Shown: positions 31,789 to 42,988, counted from the first letter of the stretch. The stretch is 64,000 bases of DNA from CAIWHR01 sp963811685 (GCA_963811685.1 CAWESK010000021.1:124001-188000), one strand, 5' to 3'. Made by a program: numbers and translations. Notes: generated from the letters alone by a model not told the origin.

Positions 31789-33309
31789 TCACGCGATCGA
31801 CGCCTCCGCCAATGATACAAAATCGCCGCCCTCGACGCGGCGACGTATCGCTTCGAGGTCCGGCGCAAACGCACGATCGCGATCCCAGAACGCGACGTCG
31901 GAGCGGATGATCGCTACCGCCCGCGCGAGCTTCGCCGACGTTTTCAGAGGGCGCCGCAAATCCACGCCTTGGGCGGCGGCGATCAGCTCGATCGCAACAA
32001 TACGCGCCGTGTTGGCCGCCATCGGCGACAAGCGACGCGCCGCGAACGTCGCCATGCTGACGTGGTCCTCCTGGTTCGCCGAGGTCGGCAGCGAGTCGAC
32101 CGAGGCCGGGTGCGCGAGCGATTTGTTCTCGGACGCGAGCGCGGCGGCAGTCACCTGCGCGATCATGAAGCCGGAATTAACGCCGCCATCCTCGACCAGG
32201 AAGGGCGGCAGCCCCGACAGGTTCGTGTCCATCATCAGCGCCGTCCGCCGTTCGGACAGCGCGCCGATCTCGGCGATCGCGAGCGCGAGGTTGTCTGCCG
32301 CGAACGCCACCGGCTCGGCGTGGAAGTTGCCGCCGGAAAGGATCTCGTCGGCGTCCGCGAATACGAGCGGATTGTCGGAGACGGCGTTCGCTTCGGTGAG
32401 CAGCACGCCTGCGGCATGACGCATCTGGTCGAGGCAGGCGCCCATCACCTGCGGCTGGCAGCGCAGGCTGTACGGATCCTGCACGCGCGGGCAGTCCTTG
32501 TGCGAGTCGCGGATCTCGCTGCCCGCGAGCAGGTCGCGGTAGACGACCGCGGCGTCGATCTGGCCGCGATGACCGCGCAGCGCGTGGATCCGCGCGTCGA
32601 ACGGCGTGTCGCTGCCGAGACAGGCGTCTACGCTCAGCGCGCCCGCGACAAAAGCGGCCGCCATCGCCCGTTCGGCCGCGAACAGGCCCGCGAGCGCGAG
32701 CGCCGTCGACACCTGCGTGCCGTTCAGCAGCGCCAGTCCCTCCTTCGGCCCCAGCACGACCGGCTTCAATCCGGCTTGCGCGAGCGCGTCGCGCGCCGGC
32801 ATCGCGCGGCCCTCGATCATCGCGTCGCCCTCGCCGAGCAGCACCGCCGACAAATGCGCGAGCGGCGCCAGGTCACCAGACGCGCCGACCGATCCTTGCG
32901 ACGGGATGCAGGGAACGATTCCGGAATTTGCGAGCGCGACGAGCGCCTCGATCACGCTCCAGCGCACGCCCGAGTTCCCGCGCGCGAGCGAGGCCGCCTT
33001 CAATGCGAGGACAAGCCGAACGACATTTTCCTCCAGCAACGCGCCCGTGCCCGCCGAATGCGAGAGCACGAGCGCTCGCTGCAGCTCCGCGAGGCGCGTG
33101 TCGTCGATCCTCGTGCGCGCGAGCAGCCCGAAGCCGGTATTGACGCCGTAGACGGTCTTGCCCGCAGCAACGACGCTCCGCACGGTTTCCGCCGCAGCGT
33201 CGACCGCCGGTCTTGCCGCAGCGTCGAGCGACAATGTGGACGGCGTGGACCACAGCCGACGCAGGTCGGCGAGGGTCAGGGCGCCGGGGCGAAGGGTCAA
33301 CGCGGGCAT
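31789..33309 (-). CDS. hutH: Histidine ammonia-lyase HutH
   Basis: HutH removes ammonia from histidine to form urocanate. The MIO prosthetic group forms from Ala-Ser-Gly in GSVGASGDLAPLAHLS, and YGVNTGFG near residue 57 supplies the active-site tyrosine. The 506-aa length (from the ATG at 33309, MPALTLRPG) is normal. It is first in the hutH-hutU unit and divergent from mutS. hutI, hutG and the HutC repressor are absent from the window. Confidence 0.94.
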   Translation of the reverse strand: MPALTLRPGALTLADLRRLWSTPSTLSLDAAARPAVDAAAETVRSVVAAGKTVYGVNTGFGLLARTRIDDTRLAELQRALVLSHSAGTGALLEENVVRLVLALKAASLARGNSGVRWSVIEALVALANSGIVPCIPSQGSVGASGDLAPLAHLSAVLLGEGDAMIEGRAMPARDALAQAGLKPVVLGPKEGLALLNGTQVSTALALAGLFAAERAMAAAFVAGALSVDACLGSDTPFDARIHALRGHRGQIDAAVVYRDLLAGSEIRDSHKDCPRVQDPYSLRCQPQVMGACLDQMRHAAGVLLTEANAVSDNPLVFADADEILSGGNFHAEPVAFAADNLALAIAEIGALSERRTALMMDTNLSGLPPFLVEDGGVNSGFMIAQVTAAALASENKSLAHPASVDSLPTSANQEDHVSMATFAARRLSPMAANTARIVAIELIAAAQGVDLRRPLKTSAKLARAVAIIRSDVAFWDRDRAFAPDLEAIRRRVEGGDFVSLAEASIA

Positions 33310-33396
33310 GGGTGGAGCGGGCGGTGAGCGCAGCATTGTGCCTCAGATCGGTGCGCTGTGCCGCACGCAGCCGACCTCGCTGCGTGGCGCGAGCTT

Positions 33397-33402
33397 TATA
33401 AT
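33397..33402 (+). promoter_or_regulatory. Candidate -10 element of mutS, very close to its start
   Basis: A perfect TATAAT ends 7 nt before the mutS ATG. If used, the transcript would begin at or next to the A of the start codon, leaving no room for a ribosome site. No good -35 is visible. Confidence 0.4.
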
Positions 33403-33409
33403 CCACACG

Positions 33410-36018
33410 ATGTCCACGCCGGCCGCCAACCCCCAACTTCCACTGTCGGCGCACACGCCGATGATGCAGCAATACCTTCGCGCGAAGGCGGAGCATCCGG
33501 ACAAGCTCGTCTTTTACCGGATGGGTGATTTCTACGAGCTGTTCTACGCCGACGCCGAGCGCGGGGCCAAGCTCCTCGACATCACGCTCACCGCGCGCGG
33601 CGCATCCGCCGGCGCGCCGATCCCGATGGCGGGCGTTCCGTTCCACGCCGTCGAGGGCTATCTCGCGAAGCTGATGAAGCTGGGCGAGTCGGTAGCGATC
33701 TGCGAGCAGATCGGCGACCCGGCGACCAGCAAGGGGCCCGTCGAGCGGAAGGTTCTGCGCGTGGTGACGCCGGGCACGGTCACCGATGCCAACCTGCTCG
33801 ACGCCAAGCGCGACAGCCTGCTCGTGGCCGTGAATGCGGGCAGGCATCGAACGGGCATTGCGTGGCTCAATCTCGCGTCAGGGCAATTCACGCTGACCGA
33901 GGTTCCTGCCGCCGAGGCCGCGGCACTGGTGGAGCGTCTCGACCTGGCGGAACTCCTCGTTCCCGACGGCGCCGCCCCGTTCGCGGAATCAGGGTCGATC
34001 CCGACCCGTGCTCTGCCCCTCTGGCACTTCGACCCCACCGCCGCCACGCGCGCGCTGGCGAAGCATTTCGGCACGCAGGACCTCGCGGCTTTCGGTGTCG
34101 AGGATCGCGACCTCGGTCTCGGCGCGGCGGGCGCGCTCTTCGGTTATGCGTCCGCGACCCAGCAATCCTCGCTGGCTCACATACGCGCGCTCGACGTCGA
34201 AACGACGAGCGAATTCCTCGCGCTCGACGCCGCGACGCGACGCAATCTCGAGATCACCGAAACCCTGCGCGGCGAGCCGGCGCCGACGCTTTTGTCGCTG
34301 CTCGACACCTGCGTCACGACGGCGGGGAGCCGGCTCCTTCGACATTGGCTCACGCATCCGCTGCGCTCGCAAGAGGGCGCCGCGGCGCGGCATGCCGCGA
34401 TCGTCGCCGGGTGCAACGATCCGCGCGGGCGCCGCGCGATCACCGCCGAACTGTCCCGCACGGTCGATGTCGAGCGCATTGCGGCGCGCATCGCGCTCGC
34501 CTCCGCGCGACCGCGCGATCTCGCCGGCCTGCGCGACACGTTGTCGCGGCTGCCGCAATTGCACTCGATGCTCGCCGGTAACGATGCACCGCTCACGCGC
34601 GAGCTCGCGGCCGGTCTTGCCGTCGATGTGCAATGGGCGGCGCTGCTGACGCGGGCGATTGCCCCGGAGCCCGCGGCGCAAGTACGCGACGGCGGCGTCA
34701 TCGCGACCGGCTACGACGCCGAGCTCGACGAGCTCCGCTCGATCGACGACACGTGCGGCGAATTCCTGGTCGCGCTGGAAGCGCGCGAGCGCGAGCGCAC
34801 CGGCATCGCGAACCTCAAGGTCGAGTACAACCGCGTCCACGGCTTCTACATCGAAGTCACGAACGCCAACACGCAGAAGGTCCCCGATGACTACCGGCGC
34901 CGGCAGACGCTGAAGAACGCCGAGCGCTATATCACGCCTGAGCTCAAGACGTTCGAGGACAAGGCGCTTTCGGCGCAGGATCGCGCGCTTGCCCGCGAGA
35001 AGCGGCTCTACGACGAGCTCCTCGTCGCGCTCGGTCCCGCGATTCCTGCGCTGCAGGGCGCGGCTGCGGCGCTTTCCGCGCTCGACGTGCTCGCGACCTT
35101 GGCCGAGCGTGCGGAAGCGCTGAACCTCGCCCGGCCGGACTTCGTTCCTGCGCCGGGCCTCGCGATTCGCGGCGGACGCCATCCGGTCGTCGAGCAGCAG
35201 GTGGAGGAATTCATCGCGAACGGGCTCGACCTCGCGCCCGATCGACGCCTGCTGATCATTACCGGACCGAACATGGGCGGCAAGTCCACGTACATGCGGC
35301 AGGCGGCCGTCATATCGCTCCTTGCCTATTGCGGATCGTTCGTGCCCGCGGAATCGGCGCGCATCGGCCCCCTCGACGCGATCCACACGCGGATCGGCGC
35401 CGCCGACGACCTCGCGGGCGGCCGCTCGACGTTCATGGTCGAGATGACGGAGGCCGCCGCGATCCTCCATCGCGCGACGCCGTCGAGCCTCGTCCTCATC
35501 GACGAGATCGGGCGCGGCACCTCGACGTTCGACGGCCTCGCGCTCGCGTGGGCGATCGCGCATCAGCTGGCCGAGAAGAACCGCTGCCTGACGCTCTTTG
35601 CGACCCACTATTTCGAGCTCACCGCGCTGCCGGCGGAGATCGAAGGCTGCGCCAACCTCCACTTCGATGCGGTCGAGCACGCGAGCGGTATCGTGTTCCT
35701 GCACGCTGCCGAGGACGGCCCCGCGAACCGCAGCTACGGACTGCAGGTGGCGAAGCTCGCCGGCGTGCCCGGCGAAGCGATCCGCCGCGCGAAGGGCTAT
35801 CTCGCCCGTCTCGACAAATTCAGCGCCGTCGGCACGACACAGGCCGATCTCTTCGCACCGCCGGGCGTCACGCCGCAGGTCGACGAACCGGCGCCCGGAC
35901 ATCGCGGCCGAAGCGGCGGCAAGTCGCCGCCAAGCTGGCCGAGCTCGATCCCGACGCGATGACGCCGCGCGATGCGCACGCGGCGCTCTACGAGCTGCGG
36001 AAGCTGCTGGGGGGTTGA
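33410..36018 (+). CDS. mutS: DNA mismatch repair protein MutS (frame breaks near the 3' end)
   Basis: MutS recognises mismatches and small loops and starts methyl-directed repair with MutL. The mismatch-binding domain carries the Phe-x-Glu motif in FYRMGDFYELF. Connector, lever and clamp domains follow, then the ATPase with GPNMGGKST, the DEIGRGTSTFDG Walker B region and TLFATHYFEL. The frame breaks near 35900 and again near 35915. Removing two bases joins VDEPAP, DIAAEAA and AKLAELDPDAMTPRDAHAAL, giving 868 aa and the usual dimerisation tail. The ATG at 33410 matches the family start; no ribosome site precedes it. Confidence 0.94.
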
Positions 36019-36033
36019 GCAGCGCGGGCGAGC

Positions 36034-36912
36034 TCAGCGCCGATAGCGGCGGTGCGCGACCCAGTTCGACGTGACGGTAAGCAGCAGCGTCGCCGTCATC
36101 AGCACGAAGGACAATGCGGCGCCGAACGGCCAATTGGACAGCCCGGCGAACTGGTTGTAGACCGTCGGCGCCATCATCTGGAACGTCGGGCCGCCGAGAA
36201 GCACCGGCGTCGCATACGCGTTCATCGCCAGGATGAACGAGAGGATCGTGCCGGCGATGACACCCGGCATCGCCAGCGGAAGGATGACGTGCCGAAAGGT
36301 GCGCCACGGCCCGGCCCCGAGGCCCTGCGCCGCCTCTTCGATGGCACGATCAATGCCTTCGAGCACCGCCTGCAAGGTCAGCACGACGAAGGGCAGGTTG
36401 ACGGCGATCACGCCGATGACGACCGCGAGCTCGGTGTACATGATCTGCAGCGGCTCGTGCGTGACGCCCGCTCCCATCAGCGCCGCGTTGAGGAAGCCCT
36501 TGTTGCCGAACAGGACCATCCAGCCCGCGGCGCGCACCGCGTTGCCGACGAAGAGCGGCAGGATCACGATCAGCAGCAGCAGATTCTTGAAACGCGATCG
36601 CGTGCGGGCGAGGCAGTAGGCCATGGGGAATGCCAGCACCACACAAATCGCCGTGCACAACGCCGCTACTCGGATCGTCCGCAGCAGAACTGCGACATAG
36701 AACGGATCGGTGAAGAACTTGACGTAGTTCTCGAGCGTGACCGCGTCGACCATCATCTTGGCCGGCGTGTACTGATTGAGGCTGTAGCGAAAGAGGATGA
36801 GGATCGGCACGACGATGCCGACTGTCACCACGAGGGAGGCAGGCGCGATCATCGCAGCGGCCGTCCATCCGGGCGCCGTCGCGCGCGCGGGGGAAGCGGC
36901 CACTGCAGTCAT
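36034..36912 (-). CDS. Polyamine/iron-type ABC permease (PotB-like)
   Basis: A 292-aa inner-membrane permease with about six helices and the EAA loop IEEAAQGLGAGPWRTFRHVILPLAMPG. It belongs to the spermidine/putrescine-iron family of permeases. It is last in the five-gene unit amidohydrolase, permease, ATPase, binding protein, permease, starting 27 nt after the binding-protein gene. The substrate is not fixed by sequence. Confidence 0.85.
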   Translation of the reverse strand: MTAVAASPARATAPGWTAAAMIAPASLVVTVGIVVPILILFRYSLNQYTPAKMMVDAVTLENYVKFFTDPFYVAVLLRTIRVAALCTAICVVLAFPMAYCLARTRSRFKNLLLLIVILPLFVGNAVRAAGWMVLFGNKGFLNAALMGAGVTHEPLQIMYTELAVVIGVIAVNLPFVVLTLQAVLEGIDRAIEEAAQGLGAGPWRTFRHVILPLAMPGVIAGTILSFILAMNAYATPVLLGGPTFQMMAPTVYNQFAGLSNWPFGAALSFVLMTATLLLTVTSNWVAHRRYRR

Positions 36913-36939
36913 GATCGATTTTCACGCAGTCCGCGGGTT

Positions 36940-37998
36940 TCAGCCCTTGAACGTCTTGTCCCACCACTCCTTTAGCGCCGCGTCGTTCTTGGCGAGGTAG
37001 CTGTAATCCAGATCGATGAGACGCTTGCGCTCGTCGGCGTTGAAGCCGATGCGCTTTTCGGTCTCCGGCGGAATCTTCGCATTGATGACCGTCGCGTTGT
37101 AGCCCATGTCCTCGGCGAACGCTTCCTGCGCCGGCGGCTCCAGCATCTCGTTCAGCCACAGGTGCGCGGCGTCCTTGTTCGGTGCATTCTTCGGAATCAC
37201 GAATCCCGAGATATAGAGCGGGACGCCCTCCTTCGGCGCCACGGTTTCCACTTTCGCCCCTGCTTTCTGCCATTGCACCGCGCGCGCTTTCCACATGATG
37301 CAGATGCCGACTTCCTCGCTCTGCAGCGCCTGCGCCATCGCCTCGTTGGTCGGCAGGATCTTCGCGCCGGCCTTGCGGCACGCCAGCAGCCGCTCCTTGC
37401 CCGGCTCGTAGTTGGTCATCGAGCCCCCCGAGGCGAGCGCCGCAGCCATCATCGTGAACTGATACTGGATGTCGATGATGCCGAGCTTGTTCCCGTGCTT
37501 CGAATTGAGCGCATCGGCGAAGCTCGTCGGCGGCGTGGTGATCAGCTTCGGGTTGTAGAGGATGACCTTGCCCGAGTAGATGTGCCCGAGACCGTACGGA
37601 TACTTCATCTGCGGCAGCAGGTACTGCGCGTTGGGGATCTTCGCGTAGTCGACAGGAAGGCACAGCCCCGCATCGTTCATCTCGAACATCTGCGCCGCCG
37701 AGAGCGCCTGCAGGTCGCTCGTCCCGCGCGGCAGCCGCGCTTCGGCGCGCATCTTCGCGCGACGCTCCGGATCGCCGCCGATGTCGTGCACGACTTCGTA
37801 TTTCTTGGGCACCATCAGCGGCGTGTCGATGTTCTTCGAGAGGAGCTTCGAGTAGTCGCCGCCCCACGTGCCGATGACCACGCGTCCTCCCGACTGGGCA
37901 CGCGCGTGGCCCCAGGGGCCGACCGCCGCAATACCCGCGAGGGCGCCCGCGGCCTGCATCAATCGGCGCCGCTTGATGTCCGAACCGTGCTTTTCCAT
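36940..37998 (-). CDS. Polyamine-type ABC solute-binding protein
   Basis: A 352-aa periplasmic binding protein of family 1 (PotD/spermidine-like), with VVIGTWGGDYSKLLSKNIDTP after the signal. The N-terminus KRRRLMQAAGALAGIAAVGPWGHARA resembles a twin-arginine or Sec signal. The mature core contains NEAMAQALQSEEVGICIMWKAR. In this family such proteins often bind polyamines or other small amino compounds. The neighbouring amidohydrolase suggests that the imported compound carries a hydrolysable amide or ring. Confidence 0.8.
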   Translation of the reverse strand: MEKHGSDIKRRRLMQAAGALAGIAAVGPWGHARAQSGGRVVIGTWGGDYSKLLSKNIDTPLMVPKKYEVVHDIGGDPERRAKMRAEARLPRGTSDLQALSAAQMFEMNDAGLCLPVDYAKIPNAQYLLPQMKYPYGLGHIYSGKVILYNPKLITTPPTSFADALNSKHGNKLGIIDIQYQFTMMAAALASGGSMTNYEPGKERLLACRKAGAKILPTNEAMAQALQSEEVGICIMWKARAVQWQKAGAKVETVAPKEGVPLYISGFVIPKNAPNKDAAHLWLNEMLEPPAQEAFAEDMGYNATVINAKIPPETEKRIGFNADERKRLIDLDYSYLAKNDAALKEWWDKTFKG

Positions 37999-38034
37999 AT
38001 CGATAACCCCCGATCTCGCGATGGCGTTTCTCGA

Positions 38035-39108
<1,074 letters not shown>

Positions 39109-39117
39109 GTCGGGACG

Positions 39118-39966
39118 TCAAAGAACCCGCGTCAGCTTCACGTAGCGGTCGGTGATCAGCATGCCGGCGCCGATCAGCACGATCTGCAGCAGCGAGACGG
39201 CGGCAATGGTCGGGTCGATGCGCCACTCCAGATATTGCAGGATGGCGATCGGCAGCGTCGTCTGGCCGGGCGCGACCAGAAAGAGCGTCATCTCGAGGTT
39301 GCCGAACGAGATGATGAAGCCGAACACGGCGGCGGCGACCATTCCCGGCTTGATGACGGGCAGCGTGATCCTGAGGAACGCCTGCATCGGCGTGGCACCG
39401 AGATTGAGCGCGGCCTCCTCGACCGAGCGGTCGAATCCGGCGAGGCTCGCGGTCAAGAGGCGCACCGTCCACGGAATTGTGATCATGATGTGCGCGAGGA
39501 CGAGGCCGGCGAGCGAGCCGAGCAGAGGCAGCTCCGTCGCGATCTCGATCTCGATCTGGAACACGTAGATGGCGGTGCCGGCGACGATGCCCGGAACGAC
39601 GAGCGGCAGCACGAGCAGCGTGTTCAAGGCCTCGCGCCCCGGAAACCGCCGTCGCGCCAACACGAGGCTCGCAGGCACTCCGAGCAGGAGCCCGCCGATC
39701 ATCGCCACGACGCCGACCTCGAGGCTCGTCACGAAACCGCTGACGAAATTGTTCTGGTCGAAGATGTGGGCGAACCAGCGCAGCGTGTAGCCCTGCGGCG
39801 GGAACGTCACGATCTCGTTGCTGAAGAAGCTCAACCAGCAGACGAAGAGAAGCGGCGTCAGGATCACGCCGTAGCCGAGCGCGGCGGCACCCAGCAGCGC
39901 GATGCGGCCGAGCAGCCGGGGATCGGCGATCGGCACGCGCCTTCCCGCAAGCACCGCAGAAGGCAT
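39118..39966 (-). CDS. Polyamine-type ABC permease (PotC-like)
   Basis: A 282-aa permease paired with the PotB-like subunit: EAA loop VEEAALNLGATPMQAFLRITLPVIKPG and about six helices, the first near FVCWLSFFSNEIVTFPPQGY. The ATG at 39966 shares a base with the amidohydrolase stop, so the transporter and the enzyme are translationally coupled. Confidence 0.87.
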   Translation of the reverse strand: MPSAVLAGRRVPIADPRLLGRIALLGAAALGYGVILTPLLFVCWLSFFSNEIVTFPPQGYTLRWFAHIFDQNNFVSGFVTSLEVGVVAMIGGLLLGVPASLVLARRRFPGREALNTLLVLPLVVPGIVAGTAIYVFQIEIEIATELPLLGSLAGLVLAHIMITIPWTVRLLTASLAGFDRSVEEAALNLGATPMQAFLRITLPVIKPGMVAAAVFGFIISFGNLEMTLFLVAPGQTTLPIAILQYLEWRIDPTIAAVSLLQIVLIGAGMLITDRYVKLTRVL

Positions 39967-41207
39967 CAGGCGGCCAAGCGGTTCTTGTGGAAGCGGCCGG
40001 CCTTCATGATGACGGATAAGCTTTCGCCCTGGCCCGTCAGCAATTCGAGTTTCTTGATCGGATCGCCGTCGACGACGAGGATGTCTGCGAACGCGCCCGG
40101 CTTCACGACGCCGAGCTTTCCCGGCATCCTCACGATTTCCGCGCCGACCAGCGTCGCCTGCCTGATGATTTCGATCGGCGACAGCACTTCGCGGCGCAGC
40201 ATGAACTCGCGGCTCTGGTCGACCTGCAGCTGGCCGAGGAGATCGCTTCCATAGCCGACCGGCACGCCGGCGCGCTTGCAGATCTCCAGCGATTTCAATC
40301 CGCCATCGATCACGAGATCATTCTTGGCGAGCATTTCGGACGTCATGCCGAATTCCCGCGCGCGCTCCCGCATCGCGTAATACGCAACCAGGTTGGCCAC
40401 GAGATAGGCGCCGCGCTCCTTCATCAGCTTCGCGGACGGCTCGTCGATCAGATTGCCGTGCTCGACGGTGCGCACGCCCTGGCTGACGGCGCGGGTGATC
40501 GCCTCGGGCGTGTACGCATGGGCTTGCGTGTAGCGTCCGAACGCGGAAGCCTCCTCGACCGCCGCGGCGATTTCGGGCAGCGAGAACTGGCGGCTGTCGA
40601 GCGGATCATAGGGACTGGCCACGCCGCCCGACACCATGATCTTGATCTGGTCGGCGCCCTGACGAAGCTGCTCGCGCACCGCCGCGCGAACGGCGTCCGG
40701 CCCGTCCGCGATCTCGAGGCAGAAGGTCATCGCGTTGCAGCACTTGCAGGCACCCGCGTGGGTGTCGGTGCGGCGGCGTGCGTCGGAGTGGCCGCCGGTG
40801 GGACCGATGGCGCGTCCCGCGATGAACATGCGGGGGCCGGGAAGCAATCCCTGCGCGATGCCGTCGCGCAGCCCCCAGTCGGCGCCGCCGGTGTCGCGGA
40901 CCGTCGTGAAGCCGCGATCGATCATTGCGCGCACCAGGCTCGCCGCGCGGACGGTCATCATCGTCAGCGGAACGGATTCGAGCTGGCGGATGTTCACTTC
41001 CGACAGCATCGCGTGCACGTGGCAATCGATGAGGCCGGGCATCAGCGTGCGGCCCTTGCAATCGATGACGCCGGCCTTCGCCGCCTTGATTGGCTTGGCG
41101 GAGACTTCCCGGATCGTGTCGCCGTCGACCAGCACCGAGATTCCGCCTTCGACCGCGTCGGCGCGAGGGTCGAGCAGGCGGGCGTTCTTGAACAGGATCT
41201 GCGCCAT
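39966..41207 (-). CDS. Amidohydrolase family metal-dependent hydrolase
   Basis: A 413-aa TIM-barrel hydrolase of the amidohydrolase superfamily, most like the imidazolonepropionase/Xaa-Pro dipeptidase-like subgroup. It has the metal motif GLIDCHVHAM (about 60), a Lys-containing IKIMVSGGV strand, YTQAHAYTP, VEHGNLI and the metal Asp in GYGSDLLG. The substrate is unknown. It is the first gene of the operon and abuts the transporter permease at its stop, suggesting that it hydrolyses the imported compound or a product of it. Confidence 0.8.
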   Translation of the reverse strand: MAQILFKNARLLDPRADAVEGGISVLVDGDTIREVSAKPIKAAKAGVIDCKGRTLMPGLIDCHVHAMLSEVNIRQLESVPLTMMTVRAASLVRAMIDRGFTTVRDTGGADWGLRDGIAQGLLPGPRMFIAGRAIGPTGGHSDARRRTDTHAGACKCCNAMTFCLEIADGPDAVRAAVREQLRQGADQIKIMVSGGVASPYDPLDSRQFSLPEIAAAVEEASAFGRYTQAHAYTPEAITRAVSQGVRTVEHGNLIDEPSAKLMKERGAYLVANLVAYYAMRERAREFGMTSEMLAKNDLVIDGGLKSLEICKRAGVPVGYGSDLLGQLQVDQSREFMLRREVLSPIEIIRQATLVGAEIVRMPGKLGVVKPGAFADILVVDGDPIKKLELLTGQGESLSVIMKAGRFHKNRLAA

Positions 41208-41234
41208 TATCGGATTCCTCTCGCTCCGGCACCC

Positions 41235-41723
41235 TCAGTGATGATGTCCGTGGTCACCGTGCACGTGTCCGTGCGCGACCTCCTCCGGCGTCGCCGCGCG
41301 CACGTCGAGGATCCGGCAGTCGAAGCGCAGCCGCTTGCCCGCCCACGGATGATTGCCGTCGAGCACGACCTTGCCGTCGGCGATGTCGGTAACGGTGAAC
41401 ACGATGCCGCTGCCCGGCTCGTCGTCGGGTTTCGCGAACGCCTCGAATTGCATGCCGACCGCGACTTCGGCCGGGAGGCTCGCTACGGGCTCGATCTTGA
41501 CGAGCTCGGAATCGTAATCGCCGAACGCATCCGCCGGCTCGACGTCGACCGATACCGAGTCCCCGATCTTCTTGAGGTTGAGCGCCTCCTCGAGCTTCGG
41601 CAGCATGCCCGAATGACCGCCATGCAGATAGGTGATCGGCTCGGAGGTCGCTTCGAGCAGCGTGCCCTCGCTGTCGAAGAGCTCGAACGTCATCGTGACG
41701 ACGGTGTTGGCGAAAATATTCAT
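41235..41723 (-). CDS. slyD: SlyD-like FKBP-type peptidyl-prolyl isomerase
   Basis: A 162-aa cytosolic prolyl isomerase/chaperone with FKBP and inserted-flap domains (FDSEGTLLEATSEPITYLHG, GMLPKLEEAL, NHPWAGKRLRFD) and a C-terminal His-rich tail, HGHVHGDHGHHH. In SlyD such tails bind nickel and support metalloenzyme assembly. The ATG at 41723 gives MNIFANTVVTM, the family start. It is divergent from the RoxA-like gene. Confidence 0.88.
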   Translation of the reverse strand: MNIFANTVVTMTFELFDSEGTLLEATSEPITYLHGGHSGMLPKLEEALNLKKIGDSVSVDVEPADAFGDYDSELVKIEPVASLPAEVAVGMQFEAFAKPDDEPGSGIVFTVTDIADGKVVLDGNHPWAGKRLRFDCRILDVRAATPEEVAHGHVHGDHGHHH

Positions 41724-41824
41724 CAGGACTCCGTGGCTGGGATGGGCGGTGCGTCGCCGATGGCAGGCCTGCAGCCGCGCATGCGCACCGCGGGCTTCGC
41801 GGCCATTGTAACCGAGCGCGCCGC

Positions 41825-41830
41825 TATAAT
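41825..41830 (+). promoter_or_regulatory. Candidate -10 element of the RoxA-like gene, adjacent to its start
   Basis: A perfect TATAAT ends 6 nt before the ATG at 41837, so the transcript would begin at the start codon. No usable -35 or ribosome site is visible. Confidence 0.4.
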
Positions 41831-41836
41831 CGCCGA

Positions 41837-42988
41837 ATGCCCGCCCCATTGAAGGATCGCACGTGCGCGGTATTCGGTCCCCGCGGCACGTCGACTTTCC
41901 TTCGCCGCTTTTGGCAAAAGGACGCGTTCCTCGCCCGTTCCGCGATGCCCGGGTTCCGCGGGCTCCTGACCTCGCGACAGCTTGCCGCGCTCGCCATGCG
42001 CGACGACGTCGAATCGCGGCTTGTCGTCCATGATCGTGCCCGCTGGTCGCTGCTCCACGGCCCGTTCCGGCGCGCCGACTTCGATGCGCTGCCCGCGCGC
42101 AAATGGACGCTGCTCGTGCAGGGCGTCAATCTGCATTGCGCGGCCGCCGATGCGCTGCTGCGCCGGTTTTCGTTCCTGCCGTACGCGCGGCTCGACGACG
42201 TCATGGTCAGCCTGGCCGCCCCCGGCGGCGGTGTCGGGCCGCACTTCGACTCGTACGACGTTTTCCTGCTGCAAGGCGAAGGGAGGCGGCGCTGGCGCTA
42301 CGGCCGCCAGTCGGATCTCGCGCTGCGGCGCGGGCTTCCGCTCAAGATCCTCCGACACTTCAAGCCGACGCACGACGAGGTGCTCGGCCCCGGTGACATG
42401 CTGTACCTGCCGCCATCGTTCGCGCACGACGGCACGGCCGTCGACGCGTGCATGACCTATTCGATCGGCTTTCGCGCGCCCGCTGCCAACGAGCTCGCGA
42501 CGGCGTTCCTCGATTGGCTCCGCGACGGGCTCGGTCTCGCCGGGCGCTATGCCGATGCGGACCTTCGAGCCTCGGGCGAGCCCGCGCGAATCGGCGCGAC
42601 GATGCAGCGACGCTGCGCGACGATGCTGGCGGCGGTTCGCTGGGACCGCGACGACGCGGACCGCTTTCTCGGCACCTATCTTTCCGAGCCGAAGGCGACA
42701 GTGTTCTTTTCGCCGCCGGCGCCCGCGCTTTCGTTCGGATCGTTCCGTGCCGCGGTGCGGCGACATGGCGCGCGCCTCGATCGACGCACGCTCTTTCTCT
42801 ACGATGACCGCCGGTTATTCATCAATGGCCTCGCGCAACGGTGGCCGGCGGCCGGCGCGCCGCTCCTGCGGCGCCTCGCCAACGAACGCGCGTTGCCGGC
42901 GACGGCGCTCGCGCGTGCGACGCCGGAGACGGCCCGGCTGTTGTACGATTGGTATCGCGATGGCTATCTCCACTCCGACGCCTCCTGA
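41837..42988 (+). CDS. JmjC/cupin ribosomal oxygenase, RoxA (YcfD)-like
   Basis: A 2-oxoglutarate/Fe(II) oxygenase of the YcfD family, which hydroxylates an arginine of ribosomal protein L16 in E. coli. The 383-aa protein has the iron triad H136-x-D138 in GPHFDSYDVFLLQ and the distal H197 in PPSFAHDG. A C-terminal winged-helix-like region follows. The start MPAPLKDRTCAVFG fits the family. It overlaps the next gene by 29 bp. Confidence 0.83.
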   Translation: MPAPLKDRTCAVFGPRGTSTFLRRFWQKDAFLARSAMPGFRGLLTSRQLAALAMRDDVESRLVVHDRARWSLLHGPFRRADFDALPARKWTLLVQGVNLHCAAADALLRRFSFLPYARLDDVMVSLAAPGGGVGPHFDSYDVFLLQGEGRRRWRYGRQSDLALRRGLPLKILRHFKPTHDEVLGPGDMLYLPPSFAHDGTAVDACMTYSIGFRAPAANELATAFLDWLRDGLGLAGRYADADLRASGEPARIGATMQRRCATMLAAVRWDRDDADRFLGTYLSEPKATVFFSPPAPALSFGSFRAAVRRHGARLDRRTLFLYDDRRLFINGLAQRWPAAGAPLLRRLANERALPATALARATPETARLLYDWYRDGYLHSDAS

